From: Bacteroidia bacterium
GTDB lineage: Bacteria > Bacteroidota > Bacteroidia > NS11-12g > UBA9320
Assembly (NCBI GenBank): GCA_018402155.1
Contig: JAGYJG010000001.1
Coordinates: 818,198 to 882,197, forward strand
Direction of reading: 5' to 3'
DNA: 64,000 bases
Numbering within the stretch: position 1 is the first letter of the stretch; each line of letters starts with the position of its first letter. The translations under genes were made by a program, and so were the position numbers. Below the pieces are notes generated by a model. The model saw only the letters and a program-made list of their open reading frames with translations. It ran no database searches and was not told the DNA's origin. Below, in pieces: positions 45,703-54,484 of this stretch.

Positions 45703-46803
45703 GTGTTATTAAGCAGTAATATACCCGTGCAAAAACTAGTAGTAGATTTTGTGGCAGACTCTTTGCCGCAAGCTAAGCAACTCTTTTGTATTGCTCAGCT
45801 GCCTAATGATGGAATTAGTATATTTACTGGTGACGGTGAATACTTAGAACCGTTACCGCCTTCCCTATCTCAGTTTTTGTCTACTTGCAACACAGGTTGG
45901 TATTCTATAAGTGAAACTCCGTTTAAGCCGAAACCACTTATAGGGCAAACAAGCCTAGAAATGGAACTCGATCGCGATTTCTTACTACTTCGAAATATTG
46001 CTGCAGAAGATTGTAATCTTTTTCTTTTTATTCAGCTTAAGCCATTTGGATTCACGAAACAGATGTATTTAATGGCTGATGAAAAGAAACAACTCGAGCG
46101 AAGTATTAGAGGCTTTGTAGAATCGTTTTTACGTATTTTACACAATGATAAAGAGGTGCTAAAAACTGTGGCTAAAGGGAATAGTGCAGCCCAACAGGAA
46201 ATACAAGAAATCAAGCGTCAGCTTAGCTTTCAGAATCAAAACTACGAGACCGCAATAGTCCAATTTGTTCAACTTATTGTAAATCAATTACAAGAGAAAT
46301 ATAGTATTGAAATAAAAATGAGTCGAATGTTTATTGACGAGCTTAAAACCTACAATCGACCCTTTGATCAACTTGAGATAAATCTAGATAAACATATTCA
46401 AATAGAACTCAATATGGCTCTTTTACGCGGTGATTCAGAAATAGTACTTACTCCTACGCATCTCACAAATCTGCAAAATACACAAGCAGCCAATGTTTAT
46501 ATTAATGGAGATGACCTAAATCTAGGTAGACACGCTAAGACATATAAATTGCTTGATCGATACGAAATGGCGGCTCAGAAAGCACTTCAAAACGGCCTTA
46601 GTGTCATAGGTAAAAATATTGGAGACTATTGCTCCCCCTCGGTTAGCAATGCAAGTATCACAGATGCACTCAATAAACACGCCAAGAAAATGTTTGAGCT
46701 ATTTAATCGTTTTCCAGACCGTTGGCAACTTATCCGAAATGAATTTAGGTCGGTAGCTAATATTATTGAAAAAGAAAATATACGCAGAAAAAATAGCGCA
46801 TAA
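45703..46803 (+). CDS. hypothetical protein with coiled coil and putative C-terminal HTH
   Basis: About 366 residues with no family I recognise. The first 130 residues look alpha/beta and could be a sensory or GAF-like domain. Residues about 135-210 form a charged coiled coil (EKKQLERSIRGFVESFLRIL, AAQQEIQEIKRQLSFQNQNYE). The last about 90 residues look DNA-binding: a helix YKLLDRYEMAAQKALQ, then GKNIGDYCSPSVSNASITDALNKHAKKM, which has helix-turn-helix shape, and FPDRWQLIRNEF. It may bind the RCTTAAW array that fills its upstream region and so regulate itself and the divergent gene. Start GTG at 45703. Confidence 0.6.
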   Translation: MLLSSNIPVQKLVVDFVADSLPQAKQLFCIAQLPNDGISIFTGDGEYLEPLPPSLSQFLSTCNTGWYSISETPFKPKPLIGQTSLEMELDRDFLLLRNIAAEDCNLFLFIQLKPFGFTKQMYLMADEKKQLERSIRGFVESFLRILHNDKEVLKTVAKGNSAAQQEIQEIKRQLSFQNQNYETAIVQFVQLIVNQLQEKYSIEIKMSRMFIDELKTYNRPFDQLEINLDKHIQIELNMALLRGDSEIVLTPTHLTNLQNTQAANVYINGDDLNLGRHAKTYKLLDRYEMAAQKALQNGLSVIGKNIGDYCSPSVSNASITDALNKHAKKMFELFNRFPDRWQLIRNEFRSVANIIEKENIRRKNSA

Positions 46804-46864
46804 ATCTATTAGTCAACGAATAAGGGATATCTACATTAAGTTATACTTTATTTTTGTTTTACCT

Positions 46865-46872
46865 TATATTTG
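46865..46872 (+). promoter_or_regulatory. -7 element of the patatin gene
   Basis: TATATTTG, a perfect TAnnTTTG match, 11 bases before the ATG at 46884. Confidence 0.45.
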
Positions 46873-46883
46873 TTTCTTGATAT

Positions 46884-47738
46884 ATGAAACAAAAAATAGA
46901 GAATTTGGTATTCAAGGGTGGTGGTGTGCTGGGTATAGCCTATGCTGGGGCTATCAGTGTTTTAGAAAATAAAGGTGTACTAAAAGATATAAAACGGTCA
47001 GCTGGTACGTCAGTAGGTGCAGTTGCTGCCTTACTCGTATGCTTAAGCTATAGCGCTAAAGAAATTTTGAATGTATTGGGTGAAACTAATTTTAAACAGT
47101 TCCAAGATGACTTTAATCCACTTAAACTAACCACCAAATACGGCTTATACAGAGGAGATAAACTGCTACAATGGTTAGAAGGAATAATTGAGAATAAAAC
47201 TGGAGATAAAAATATGACTTTCAACGATTTGAAAGTCCAAAACTATAATGAACTTAAAGTATATGCATCTGACCTCAATACGGCTAGTGTTACCGAGTTT
47301 TCCTTTGAAAAAACGCCAAAAGTTAAGCTAGCAGAAAGCATACGTGCCAGTATGTCCATACCCTTATTTTTTGATGCATGGAAATTTCCTGACAAAAACC
47401 CAACTAATCACCTGTATGTTGATGGAGGAGTCCTTTACAACTACCCCATAACTGCCTTTGAGGAGCTTGATAAAACTATTGGTTTTTTTATAGACATAAA
47501 TGAGGAGGACGATGGGTTAGATTTTAATACTATCGGATCTTATCTTAAGCACCTTTTTCGAACTGTACTCAATGCACAAGATAGTACTTTTTTAAAATCC
47601 ATTAAAAAAGATAATACCACGGTTGTAATTCAAAATATGGGAATTGCAATAACTGAATTTAGCTTAAATAACGAGCAAAAAAAACTGCTTTACGAAGAAG
47701 GTAAACGGGCAACTTTGGACTATTTTATGGAGCGCTAG
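46884..47738 (+). CDS. patatin-like phospholipase
   Basis: A 284-residue serine lipid acyl hydrolase of the patatin family. The oxyanion-hole GGGVLG is at 12-17, the nucleophile elbow GTSVG at 41-45 with S43, and the catalytic dyad aspartate D181 in VDGGVLYNYP. There is no signal peptide, so it acts in the cytoplasm or at the inner membrane on phospholipids. Single gene; substrate class is by family. Confidence 0.9.
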   Translation: MKQKIENLVFKGGGVLGIAYAGAISVLENKGVLKDIKRSAGTSVGAVAALLVCLSYSAKEILNVLGETNFKQFQDDFNPLKLTTKYGLYRGDKLLQWLEGIIENKTGDKNMTFNDLKVQNYNELKVYASDLNTASVTEFSFEKTPKVKLAESIRASMSIPLFFDAWKFPDKNPTNHLYVDGGVLYNYPITAFEELDKTIGFFIDINEEDDGLDFNTIGSYLKHLFRTVLNAQDSTFLKSIKKDNTTVVIQNMGIAITEFSLNNEQKKLLYEEGKRATLDYFMER

Positions 47739-47810
47739 CCTTATTATTCGGGGAAGTCATCACCGTAATTATTTTTAAGAACAAAAGACCATTGGTACTC
47801 ATACATTTTG

Positions 47811-47818
47811 TACTTTCG
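47811..47818 (+). promoter_or_regulatory. -7-like element of the ACMSD-like gene
   Basis: TACTTTCG (TAnnTTCG) lies 19 bases before the ATG at 47838. An in-frame TTG at 47808 overlaps it and is therefore rejected as start. Confidence 0.38.
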
Positions 47819-47837
47819 CCAAAAAACCATCAAATCA

Positions 47838-48902
47838 ATGAAAATAAACGGTCATTCCCACTTACTACCGTATCCAGAGCAAATACCTCAGTTTATGAAA
47901 GACAAAGAAATCTTCTGGATAGATGATGACCGTAAATTTATGCGACAAAAAAACTGGGCTAGACCCATCACTGCAGAGAGTTTTTTTGTAGATGAAAAAT
48001 TAGAATGGATGTCAGAAAATTCTATTGACCACGCGGTAGTTTTAAACCTCTCACAACTTTACGGCAATGGCCTGACTCAGAACGACATGCGACAAGCACT
48101 TCGCTTTCAAAATGATTTTAATGCCGAAGTTCAAGCTGCTCATCCCAGCAAATTTACTACAGGGTTTGTTGTGCACGCGGGGTTTATAGATGGTGCTTTG
48201 TGGGAGATAGAACGATGTGTCGAAAAACTACAAATGAAAGTTTTATGTTTACCTACGCACTATCTAAATACCGCCGGAGAGTGGAAGGTAATTTTTAATA
48301 AAGAAACAGAACCTTTATTGGAACTAGCAAATAAATACAACCTTGCTATAGAGGTACATCCTTATGATGGTGAAAAATTCATTAAACTTGAAAATACTTC
48401 TTGGAGATTTCATCTAATTTGGATGTTGGCTCAGTGTGCTGATGCGTATCATTTTTATACACTACACGGCTACTACGAAAAATTTCCGAGGATAAGAACT
48501 TGTTTCGCTCATGGTGGCCAGCTTAATCACATCAATATAGGCCGAAGAACACAGGGTTTTGATGGGAGGCCCGATTTATTTGAAGGCATGGAGCGACCGA
48601 GAAAAGCAGTTGGCCATCCCAACATCTACTTTGATACATTGGTTCATGATACCATTAGCTTTGAAGTAATGCTGAAGAGACAAAAAACAAGTAATCAAAT
48701 AATTATGGGTTTAGATGACCCCTACCCACTAGGAGAAATGGAAAGTGAAAAGCAAAGTAGTTACCCCGGAAAATTACTAGATTTAGCTCTAGAAGAGGGA
48801 CTAATTACCGCTATTCAACACAGAGAAATTTGGGAAAATAACGTTGTAAATTGGCTTTATGGTGCTGATCACAAGCAATTTTATGATAGAGTAAGAACTT
48901 AA
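47838..48902 (+). CDS. ACMSD-like amidohydrolase
   Basis: About 354 residues of the amidohydrolase-2 family. It begins MKINGHSHLLPYPEQIP with the metal site H6-x-H8 and continues with EVHPYDG, YTLHGYYEKFPRIRTCFAHGG and the C-terminal metal aspartate in MGLDDPYPLGE. These fit 2-amino-3-carboxymuconate-6-semialdehyde decarboxylase of the kynurenine route, although related decarboxylases and hydrolases share the pattern. No other kynurenine or 3-hydroxyanthranilate gene is in the window, so the substrate remains open. Confidence 0.78.
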   Translation: MKINGHSHLLPYPEQIPQFMKDKEIFWIDDDRKFMRQKNWARPITAESFFVDEKLEWMSENSIDHAVVLNLSQLYGNGLTQNDMRQALRFQNDFNAEVQAAHPSKFTTGFVVHAGFIDGALWEIERCVEKLQMKVLCLPTHYLNTAGEWKVIFNKETEPLLELANKYNLAIEVHPYDGEKFIKLENTSWRFHLIWMLAQCADAYHFYTLHGYYEKFPRIRTCFAHGGQLNHINIGRRTQGFDGRPDLFEGMERPRKAVGHPNIYFDTLVHDTISFEVMLKRQKTSNQIIMGLDDPYPLGEMESEKQSSYPGKLLDLALEEGLITAIQHREIWENNVVNWLYGADHKQFYDRVRT

Positions 48903-48985
48903 AATCGTACATTAATGGTAAACTTGTGTACAACGATGTGTTTTTGAGCTACAACTTTGTGACCTAAGTTAAAATCAAAACGCCT

Positions 48986-50080
48986 ATGCCCGCATTACAC
49001 ATTGCAATCATTTATGGTGGTAAATCCACAGAGCACGAAGTCTCTATTCGTTCGGCAAGAAATATTGCCAAAGCAATGGACAATAGAAAATATTGCCTCA
49101 GTCTTATTGGCATATGCAAAACCGGAGCGTGGTACGCTAAAACTCCTGAACAACTTCAAAACGAAGATGTTGTTTTGCCTTGCTCTAGTCGTCTAAGTTT
49201 AGTACCTGGTGGCTCACAAGGAAAGCTCATAAACTTAGAAAATAATACCGAATTGAGTCAACTAGACGCTGTTTTTCCGATAGTACACGGAACAGGAGGA
49301 GAAGATGGAAGCCTACAAGGAATACTAAAAACAATGAACATCCCTTTTGTAGGGCCAGGTGTAGTAGGCAGTGCATTGTGTATAGATAAAGAGATCACTA
49401 AACGGATGCTTAATGAAGCAGGCATAAAAAATAGTCTTTTTTTGGCTTTTCATAAATCCGAAAAGCATCAAATTAGCTTCGAAAATGCGGTGAAAAAACT
49501 TGGATTACCTATGTATATCAAACCGCCAAATTTGGGTTCTTCAGTGGGCATAAATAAGGTGCACACTAAAAAAGAATTTGAGGCTGCAGTAGATGAAGCA
49601 TTTAAATATGACCAAAAAGTGCTGATAGAGCAAAATATTGTTGGTCGTGAGATAGAGTGTGCTGTGTTGGGCAATTCTGACGCAATAGCCTCGCCTGTTG
49701 GTGAGGTGGTTACTAATTCAGATAATCATTCATTCTACAATTATGCTGCAAAATACACAGATGCTTCCGGGTCTGTAACTATGATACCTGCCAAACTAGA
49801 TACAGATATTCAAAACCGAATACAAGAAATTGCTATACAAACATACAAAACGCTCAATTGTGAGGGCTTGTCTCGTGTAGATGTATTTGTGACTGATGAA
49901 GGGCATATTGTTGTAAATGAGGTAAATACATTGCCAGGATTTACTGACATAAGTATGTATCCCAAGCTATGGGAGGCTGGTGGGATTGCATATGATGACC
50001 TAATCGATAAATTGATATTACTTGCTATACAACGCTCTAATGAAGAGAATACCATGCAAACATCCGTAGATATAAGTTAA
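48986..50080 (+). CDS. ddl: D-alanine--D-alanine ligase
   Basis: ATP-grasp ligase making the D-Ala-D-Ala dipeptide for peptidoglycan. The N-terminal IIYGGKSTEHEVSIRSA signature is at about 9-25, the central HGTGGEDGSLQG at about 106-117 and the C-terminal VNEVNTLPGFT with metal-binding Glu/Asn near 311-321. The 364 residues correspond to the longer Ddl form. Cytoplasmic. No mur genes adjacent. Confidence 0.95.
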   Translation: MPALHIAIIYGGKSTEHEVSIRSARNIAKAMDNRKYCLSLIGICKTGAWYAKTPEQLQNEDVVLPCSSRLSLVPGGSQGKLINLENNTELSQLDAVFPIVHGTGGEDGSLQGILKTMNIPFVGPGVVGSALCIDKEITKRMLNEAGIKNSLFLAFHKSEKHQISFENAVKKLGLPMYIKPPNLGSSVGINKVHTKKEFEAAVDEAFKYDQKVLIEQNIVGREIECAVLGNSDAIASPVGEVVTNSDNHSFYNYAAKYTDASGSVTMIPAKLDTDIQNRIQEIAIQTYKTLNCEGLSRVDVFVTDEGHIVVNEVNTLPGFTDISMYPKLWEAGGIAYDDLIDKLILLAIQRSNEENTMQTSVDIS

Positions 50081-50109
50081 GTTTAAAATATTTATATTCC
50101 GCAGATGAT

Positions 50110-50136
50110 AATAAGAAAAGACGCTTTTTTCTTATT
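50110..50136 (+). terminator. AT-rich terminator-like hairpin after ddl
   Basis: AATAAGAAAAG pairs with CTTTTTTCTTATT around ACG, with two extra T in the right arm. It stands 30 bases after the ddl stop. Stability is low because the stem is almost all A-T. Confidence 0.4.
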
Positions 50137-50230
50137 TGGCAAGATGTATAAATTAACTACTTGTGTGCAATTAATCGTACTGTGGTGTTTATATATTTAT
50201 AAGTAGATTATAAACTAGTTTTTAAGGTAC

Positions 50231-50238
50231 TAATTTTG
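50231..50238 (+). promoter_or_regulatory. -7 element of the OmpA-type gene
   Basis: TAATTTTG, a perfect TAnnTTTG match, 20 bases before the ATG. Confidence 0.4.
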
Positions 50239-50258
50239 TTCGAATAAATTAAACTAAA

Positions 50259-51254
50259 ATGAATAAGACCGCTCAAATATTACTAGTATTATTTCTCAGT
50301 TTCAGCATTTCGTGTGTGCCAGCTCGAAAACTTGAGGAGCTTCAAGTATCTTACGACAATCTAAAAAGTGATTATGATGAGATGAAAATTTTGAAAGAGT
50401 TTTGCGATACTTCTCTACTAGACCTCAAGAGTAGCTACGCTTTTGCTGAGAAAGAATATTCTGAAGCGATGAGAAAATGCGATGAGCAAAAAATACTTTG
50501 TGAAAAAACTCAAGCTTCGTACGAGATTTTAAACAAGAACTATAAAAATCTTGTAAATAGTAATGAAAACACTAAAAAAGACCTTCGCTATGAGCTAAAA
50601 CGATTAGACAATCAATTAGAAGAGAAAAGAGGCGAGCTTTTTGCAAAAGAAGCCAAATTAGAAGCCCAAGAGGCAAAAGCAGAGAATCTTAAAAAACAAT
50701 TAGATATTACAGCTAATAATTTGAAGGAGCGAGAACGAAGAGTGAATGAACTTGAAGCTAATCTTGCTGCACAAGAAAAAGCCGTAACAGAGCTTAAAGA
50801 TAAGTTGACTGAATCTCTTATTGGTTATAAAAATAGTGGGATAAGTGTGGTGCAAAAAGAAGGTAAAATTTATGTTTCCTTAGATAATAGTCTCCTATTT
50901 GCCTCAGGTAAGACAGATATAGATTGGAAAGGAAAGACAGCATTGCTCAAAGTAGCTGAGAGCTTAAAAGACCTCGACGATTTTGATATAATGGTAGAGG
51001 GCCACACAGATAATCAGCCTATGAATTCAAACACAATTAAAGATAATTGGGATCTAAGCGTACTACGAGCTACTTCTGTAGTAAGGTATCTGACTACTGA
51101 AGGAAAAATGGATCCTTTAAAAATAATACCAAGTGGAAGAAGCAAATATGTTCCTCTGAATGAGGCTCAAACAAAGGAGGCATATGCTCAAAACCGTCGT
51201 ATAGAAATTATCTTAACACCAAAATTAGACCAGTTGATGGACATCCTAAAGTAA
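50259..51254 (+). CDS. OmpA-family lipoprotein with long coiled coil
   Basis: A 331-residue envelope protein. The signal ends at a lipobox (FSISC, C19). Residues about 25-185 form a long charged coiled coil. Residues about 205-331 are an OmpA-like peptidoglycan-binding domain with MVEGHTDNQPM, NWDLSVLRATSVVRYL and AQNRRIEIILTPK. It should tether the outer membrane to peptidoglycan. Similar Bacteroidetes proteins are annotated as OmpA/MotB family; no motility genes are nearby. Confidence 0.9.
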   Translation: MNKTAQILLVLFLSFSISCVPARKLEELQVSYDNLKSDYDEMKILKEFCDTSLLDLKSSYAFAEKEYSEAMRKCDEQKILCEKTQASYEILNKNYKNLVNSNENTKKDLRYELKRLDNQLEEKRGELFAKEAKLEAQEAKAENLKKQLDITANNLKERERRVNELEANLAAQEKAVTELKDKLTESLIGYKNSGISVVQKEGKIYVSLDNSLLFASGKTDIDWKGKTALLKVAESLKDLDDFDIMVEGHTDNQPMNSNTIKDNWDLSVLRATSVVRYLTTEGKMDPLKIIPSGRSKYVPLNEAQTKEAYAQNRRIEIILTPKLDQLMDILK

Positions 51255-51304
51255 GGAATGGACTATTTTTTAGGAGTTTGAAAGTCCGTTGAGCTCAGAT
51301 TTGA

Positions 51305-52388
51305 CTATTTTTTCTTTCCAAGCAAAAATGCTTTCATAAACGCTTCTAAGTCTCCATCCATTACGGCTTGAACATTGCTAGTTTCTTCCCCTGTACGGAC
51401 ATCTTTAACCAGTTTATACGGGTGCATTACATAATTTCGTATTTGACTGCCCCACTCTATTTTCATTTTTCCATTTTCTATCTCAGCTCGCGCGTCTGTC
51501 TGTTTGCGTAGCTCTATGTCATAAAGTTGAGATTTTAGCATCTTCATGGCTTCTTCCTTATTGGCTAGCTGTGAGCGTGCTTGAGAACAAACCACCATAA
51601 TTCCTGTTGGTCTGTGTGTGAGCTGCACTTTAGTTTCTACCTTGTTTACATTTTGACCACCTGCACCACCACTGCGCGAAGTTTGCATATCTATATCTCC
51701 CCAATTAAGATCTATCTCTATACTGTCATCTACCACAGGATAGATATAAGCTGAGGCAAAACTGGTATGCCTTCGTGCGCTGCTATCAAACGGGCTTATG
51801 CGCACCAAGCGGTGCACTCCATTTTCTCCTTTTAGGTAGCCGAATGCAAAATCCCCACTTATCTGTATACTAATAGATTTAATACCTGCAACGTCTCCAT
51901 CTACTTGCTCTAGCACCTCGGTTTTGAAACCATTATTCTGTGCCCACATCACGTACATTCTACTTAGCATACTCGCCCAATCATTGCTCTCTGTGCCACC
52001 TGCCCCAGCATTTATTTCAAGAATAGCATCGAGTTGGTCTTCCTCACCGCTTAGCATATTCTTGAATTCTAAATCTTCTAAATGTTGGAGTGTTTCATGA
52101 TATTTCGAAGTTATTTCGTGATCTACCTCCTCACCCATTTCTTTAAATTCTACAAGAATGTCTAACTCCTCAACACCAGTATTGACAGTTGTCCAAGCGT
52201 CTGTCCAAATTTTCTTTTTTTTAATATTTTTCAGGTGTATTTCAGCAGTTTTAGGATCATTCCAAAAACTAGGATCTTGGGTTTGCTGCTCTTCTTCTTC
52301 TATTAGTGCTAAATTCTTAGCTAAGTCAAAGATAGTCCGCAAGCTTGGCTGTGCGGTCTTTAAGGTTATTGAATTGATCTGATGTCAT
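51305..52388 (-). CDS. prfB: peptide chain release factor 2, with programmed +1 frameshift
   Basis: RF2 terminates translation at UGA and UAA. The gene starts at the ATG at 52388; after 20 codons the frame meets TGA (52328-52326) in the context TATCTTTGAC, identical to the core of the E. coli prfB frameshift site. Skipping T52328 joins the frames and gives 360 residues. The stop-recognition tripeptide SPF is at about 198-200 and GGQ at about 243-245. The SD-like spur upstream is GCGGAC rather than AGGGGG. A promoter TTTG-N21-TACCTTTG lies 8 bases upstream. A 345-residue version from a TTG at 52342 is an artefact of ignoring the shift. Confidence 0.95.
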
Positions 52389-52396
52389 GTTGTTTG

Positions 52397-52429
52397 CAAA
52401 GGTAATCTACCCGACTAATTTGATGCAAA
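52397..52429 (-). promoter_or_regulatory. consensus promoter of prfB
   Basis: On the minus strand TTTG (plus 52426-52429), a 21-base spacer, then TACCTTTG (plus 52397-52404). The ATG is 8 bases downstream. It fits the Bacteroidetes consensus and supports the ATG at 52388. Confidence 0.6.
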
Positions 52430-52634
52430 AAACACCAATTAACTAATATATAATTATTCTGTGTAGAATGATAAATACTCGATGTTCTTTTCTTTACTCC
52501 TTATGCACCTTCTGTGGCGAGCCAGAAAAATGGTTCACAGAAAGAAGGCTTTATTTTTCTATTAATACAATAACTGTTTTCTTTCCTAAACCATATAGTT
52601 TCAAGAAAGCACTGCAGGATCCAAAAAATAGAAC

Positions 52635-52961
52635 TTAAGAAAGCTCTTTGATTTTGTCTCTTATTTCTTGGATTTCTTCGCGGTTTGCTGGTTTGTCTAC
52701 CTTTAGCATAAGCTCCAATAAATATTCTATATCCGTCATATCACCGATTTCTTCTCCAGCAACATATCCTATATCAAAGTTTTCATTCTCTGCTATGTAC
52801 TCGCTAGCTAATCTGCATATTTTCACAATGGTAGGATCCTTCTCCTCTAAGGCTAATGTTCTTATTTCTGCTAGTTGGCTTACTACGGTACTTGCTTCAA
52901 ATTTTTTTGATACTTCTTGTAGTAAATTGTTAATAGCTAAGTTAGCTTTTGCTTCTCTCAT
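52635..52961 (-). CDS. hypothetical protein, helical
   Basis: A 108-residue acidic, mostly alpha-helical cytoplasmic protein with no family I recognise. It has no signal or membrane segment. The reading frame has an ATG start preceded at 22 bases by a minus-strand TATTTTCG element, and codon use like its neighbours, so it is probably a real gene. It is co-directional with prfB over a 246-base gap containing an imperfect hairpin (TTCTGTG/CACAGAA, 52510-52542). Confidence 0.65.
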   Translation of the reverse strand: MREAKANLAINNLLQEVSKKFEASTVVSQLAEIRTLALEEKDPTIVKICRLASEYIAENENFDIGYVAGEEIGDMTDIEYLLELMLKVDKPANREEIQEIRDKIKELS

Positions 52962-53123
52962 TTTATTATCTTCTAATTTGCTGCGAAAATAATTTTAAAC
53001 CCATCAAAATCCATACACTTTTTACCTAACCTCTTCAATAGCTACTTTTTTACGCTTCCATACTCTACTCAAAATTATAAAATTACAAGGCATTAATATT
53101 TAAAATCTTGAAGATTAGCTGAC

Positions 53124-53131
53124 TATCTTTG
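53124..53131 (+). promoter_or_regulatory. -7 element of cinA
   Basis: TATCTTTG, a perfect TAnnTTTG match, 24 bases before the ATG at 53156. Confidence 0.42.
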
Positions 53132-53155
53132 CACCATAAATAAAATCATTTTTTA

Positions 53156-54400
53156 ATGTTAGCAGAGATTATCACTATTGGAGATGAAATTCTTATAGGT
53201 CAAACTGTGGATACCAATTCTGCATGGCTAGGCGAAAACCTTAATGAATATGGCGTAGAAGTTATTCAAATAACTACTATTAATGACAGTAAGGAGAGTA
53301 TTGTAGAAGCACTTAAGGCTGCAGAGAAAAGAGCTGATATTATATTGATGACGGGAGGTTTAGGTCCTACAAAAGATGATATTACCAAAAACGTTCTTGC
53401 TGACTATTTTGCAGTTACTTTAGTAGAAAACCACGGCGCATTAGAAAACATAAAAAATATTTTTCATCGAAAAGGACGAGAAGTACTTCAAATTAACGTA
53501 GATCAGGCATTGGTTCCTAGCAATTGTCAGGTAATACAAAACAATAAAGGCACTGCTCCAGGTATGTATTTTGAGGAGAACGGAAAGATTTATGTTAGTA
53601 TGCCCGGTGTGCCTTACGAAATGAAAGCAATGATGGAGGATGTTGTTTTCAAAAAACTAAATAGTAAAGGAGATAATTACACCATTGTACACGATACTAT
53701 TACAGTAGTGGGTATTCCTGAATCTCATTTATCTTTAGCTGTAGAGCATATAGAAGATAGTCTACCTGCTTATATCAAATTGGCCTACCTACCTCACCTC
53801 AATTTGGTAAGACTCCGCTTAAGTGCCAAATCCAATACGCACTCTGCTGAGAAACTTCGTACACAAATAAAATACTACTTTGACCAAATAAAAGAGATTA
53901 TAGGAAATGTTTGGTTTGATGGCAACCGAACTCTGCCTGAACTGGTAGGTAAACTTTTGCAACGCAGCTCTCAAACAATAGGCACATGTGAAAGTTGCAC
54001 TGGTGGATTTGTAGCACACCAAATTACTTCAGTGGCTGGTAGCTCAGCATATTTCAAAGGTGGTTTACTCACTTATGCCTACGAAACAAAAGTAGCTGTA
54101 GCGGATATAAACCAAGATATATTAAATAAAGTTGGCGCTGTTAGCGAAGAAGTATGTGCAGCGATGGCATTAAACGCTAAGGCGAAGCTAGAGGTTGACT
54201 TTTGCCTATCTACCACAGGGATTGCCGGACCTGGCGGTGGTACCGATAGCAAGCCCGTAGGTCTAGTATACATCGGCCTAGCATTGCCAGACGGTAGTGT
54301 TGAGGTAAAACGTTGCGAATTTAATGGTACGAGAAACCAAGTTATTGAACGTACTGCCTATATGGCTCTTGAGATTGTTAGACAACATCTCTCATGCTAG
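53156..54400 (+). CDS. cinA: CinA family protein (ADP-ribose pyrophosphatase/NMN deamidase type)
   Basis: A 414-residue two-domain protein. The N-terminal MoaB/MogA-like COG1058 domain has MLAEIITIGDEILIGQTVDTN and MTGGLGPTKDDIT (about 66-78). The C-terminal PncC domain (about 255-414) has TCESCTGGFVAHQIT and STTGIAGPGGGTDSKPVGLVY and is expected to deamidate nicotinamide mononucleotide in pyridine nucleotide salvage. Normal full-length fusion. Confidence 0.95.
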   Translation: MLAEIITIGDEILIGQTVDTNSAWLGENLNEYGVEVIQITTINDSKESIVEALKAAEKRADIILMTGGLGPTKDDITKNVLADYFAVTLVENHGALENIKNIFHRKGREVLQINVDQALVPSNCQVIQNNKGTAPGMYFEENGKIYVSMPGVPYEMKAMMEDVVFKKLNSKGDNYTIVHDTITVVGIPESHLSLAVEHIEDSLPAYIKLAYLPHLNLVRLRLSAKSNTHSAEKLRTQIKYYFDQIKEIIGNVWFDGNRTLPELVGKLLQRSSQTIGTCESCTGGFVAHQITSVAGSSAYFKGGLLTYAYETKVAVADINQDILNKVGAVSEEVCAAMALNAKAKLEVDFCLSTTGIAGPGGGTDSKPVGLVYIGLALPDGSVEVKRCEFNGTRNQVIERTAYMALEIVRQHLSC

Positions 54401-54437
54401 TACTTTAGTGAGCCTATTTATCTATACAGTTTACTTG

Positions 54438-54467
54438 GCCTAAATTTACCATTGACGTAATTTAGGC
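54438..54467. terminator. hairpin between convergent cinA and FAD dehydrogenase genes
   Basis: GCCTAAATT pairs perfectly with AATTTAGGC (9 bp, 12-base loop). It is followed on the plus strand by AAAAA, so there is no U-run for either gene. The position between convergent genes suggests bidirectional termination without a U-tract. Confidence 0.55.
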
Positions 54468-54484
54468 AAAAATCAGTTTGTCCA

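Larger units (their letters stand above)
45505..45714. repeat. array of ten RCTTAAW motifs between divergent unknown genes
   Basis: The heptamer RCTTAAW (R=A/G, W=A/T), on either strand, begins at 45505, 45527, 45588, 45607, 45617, 45633, 45650, 45660, 45672 and 45708. Pairs at 45607/45617 and 45650/45660 are 10 bases apart, one helical turn. By base composition alone I would expect fewer than one in this length. The array covers both divergent promoters and reaches the first codons of the downstream gene. Confidence 0.7.

Noticed and set aside
46766-46972. A 68-residue frame across the start of the patatin gene
   Set aside because: It overlaps the end of one real gene and the catalytic N-terminus of the next in another frame.
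51305-52342. A 345-residue RF2 frame starting at TTG 52342
   Set aside because: The true N-terminus is encoded from ATG 52388 and joined by the TATCTTTGAC frameshift; the TTG lies within the zero-frame segment.
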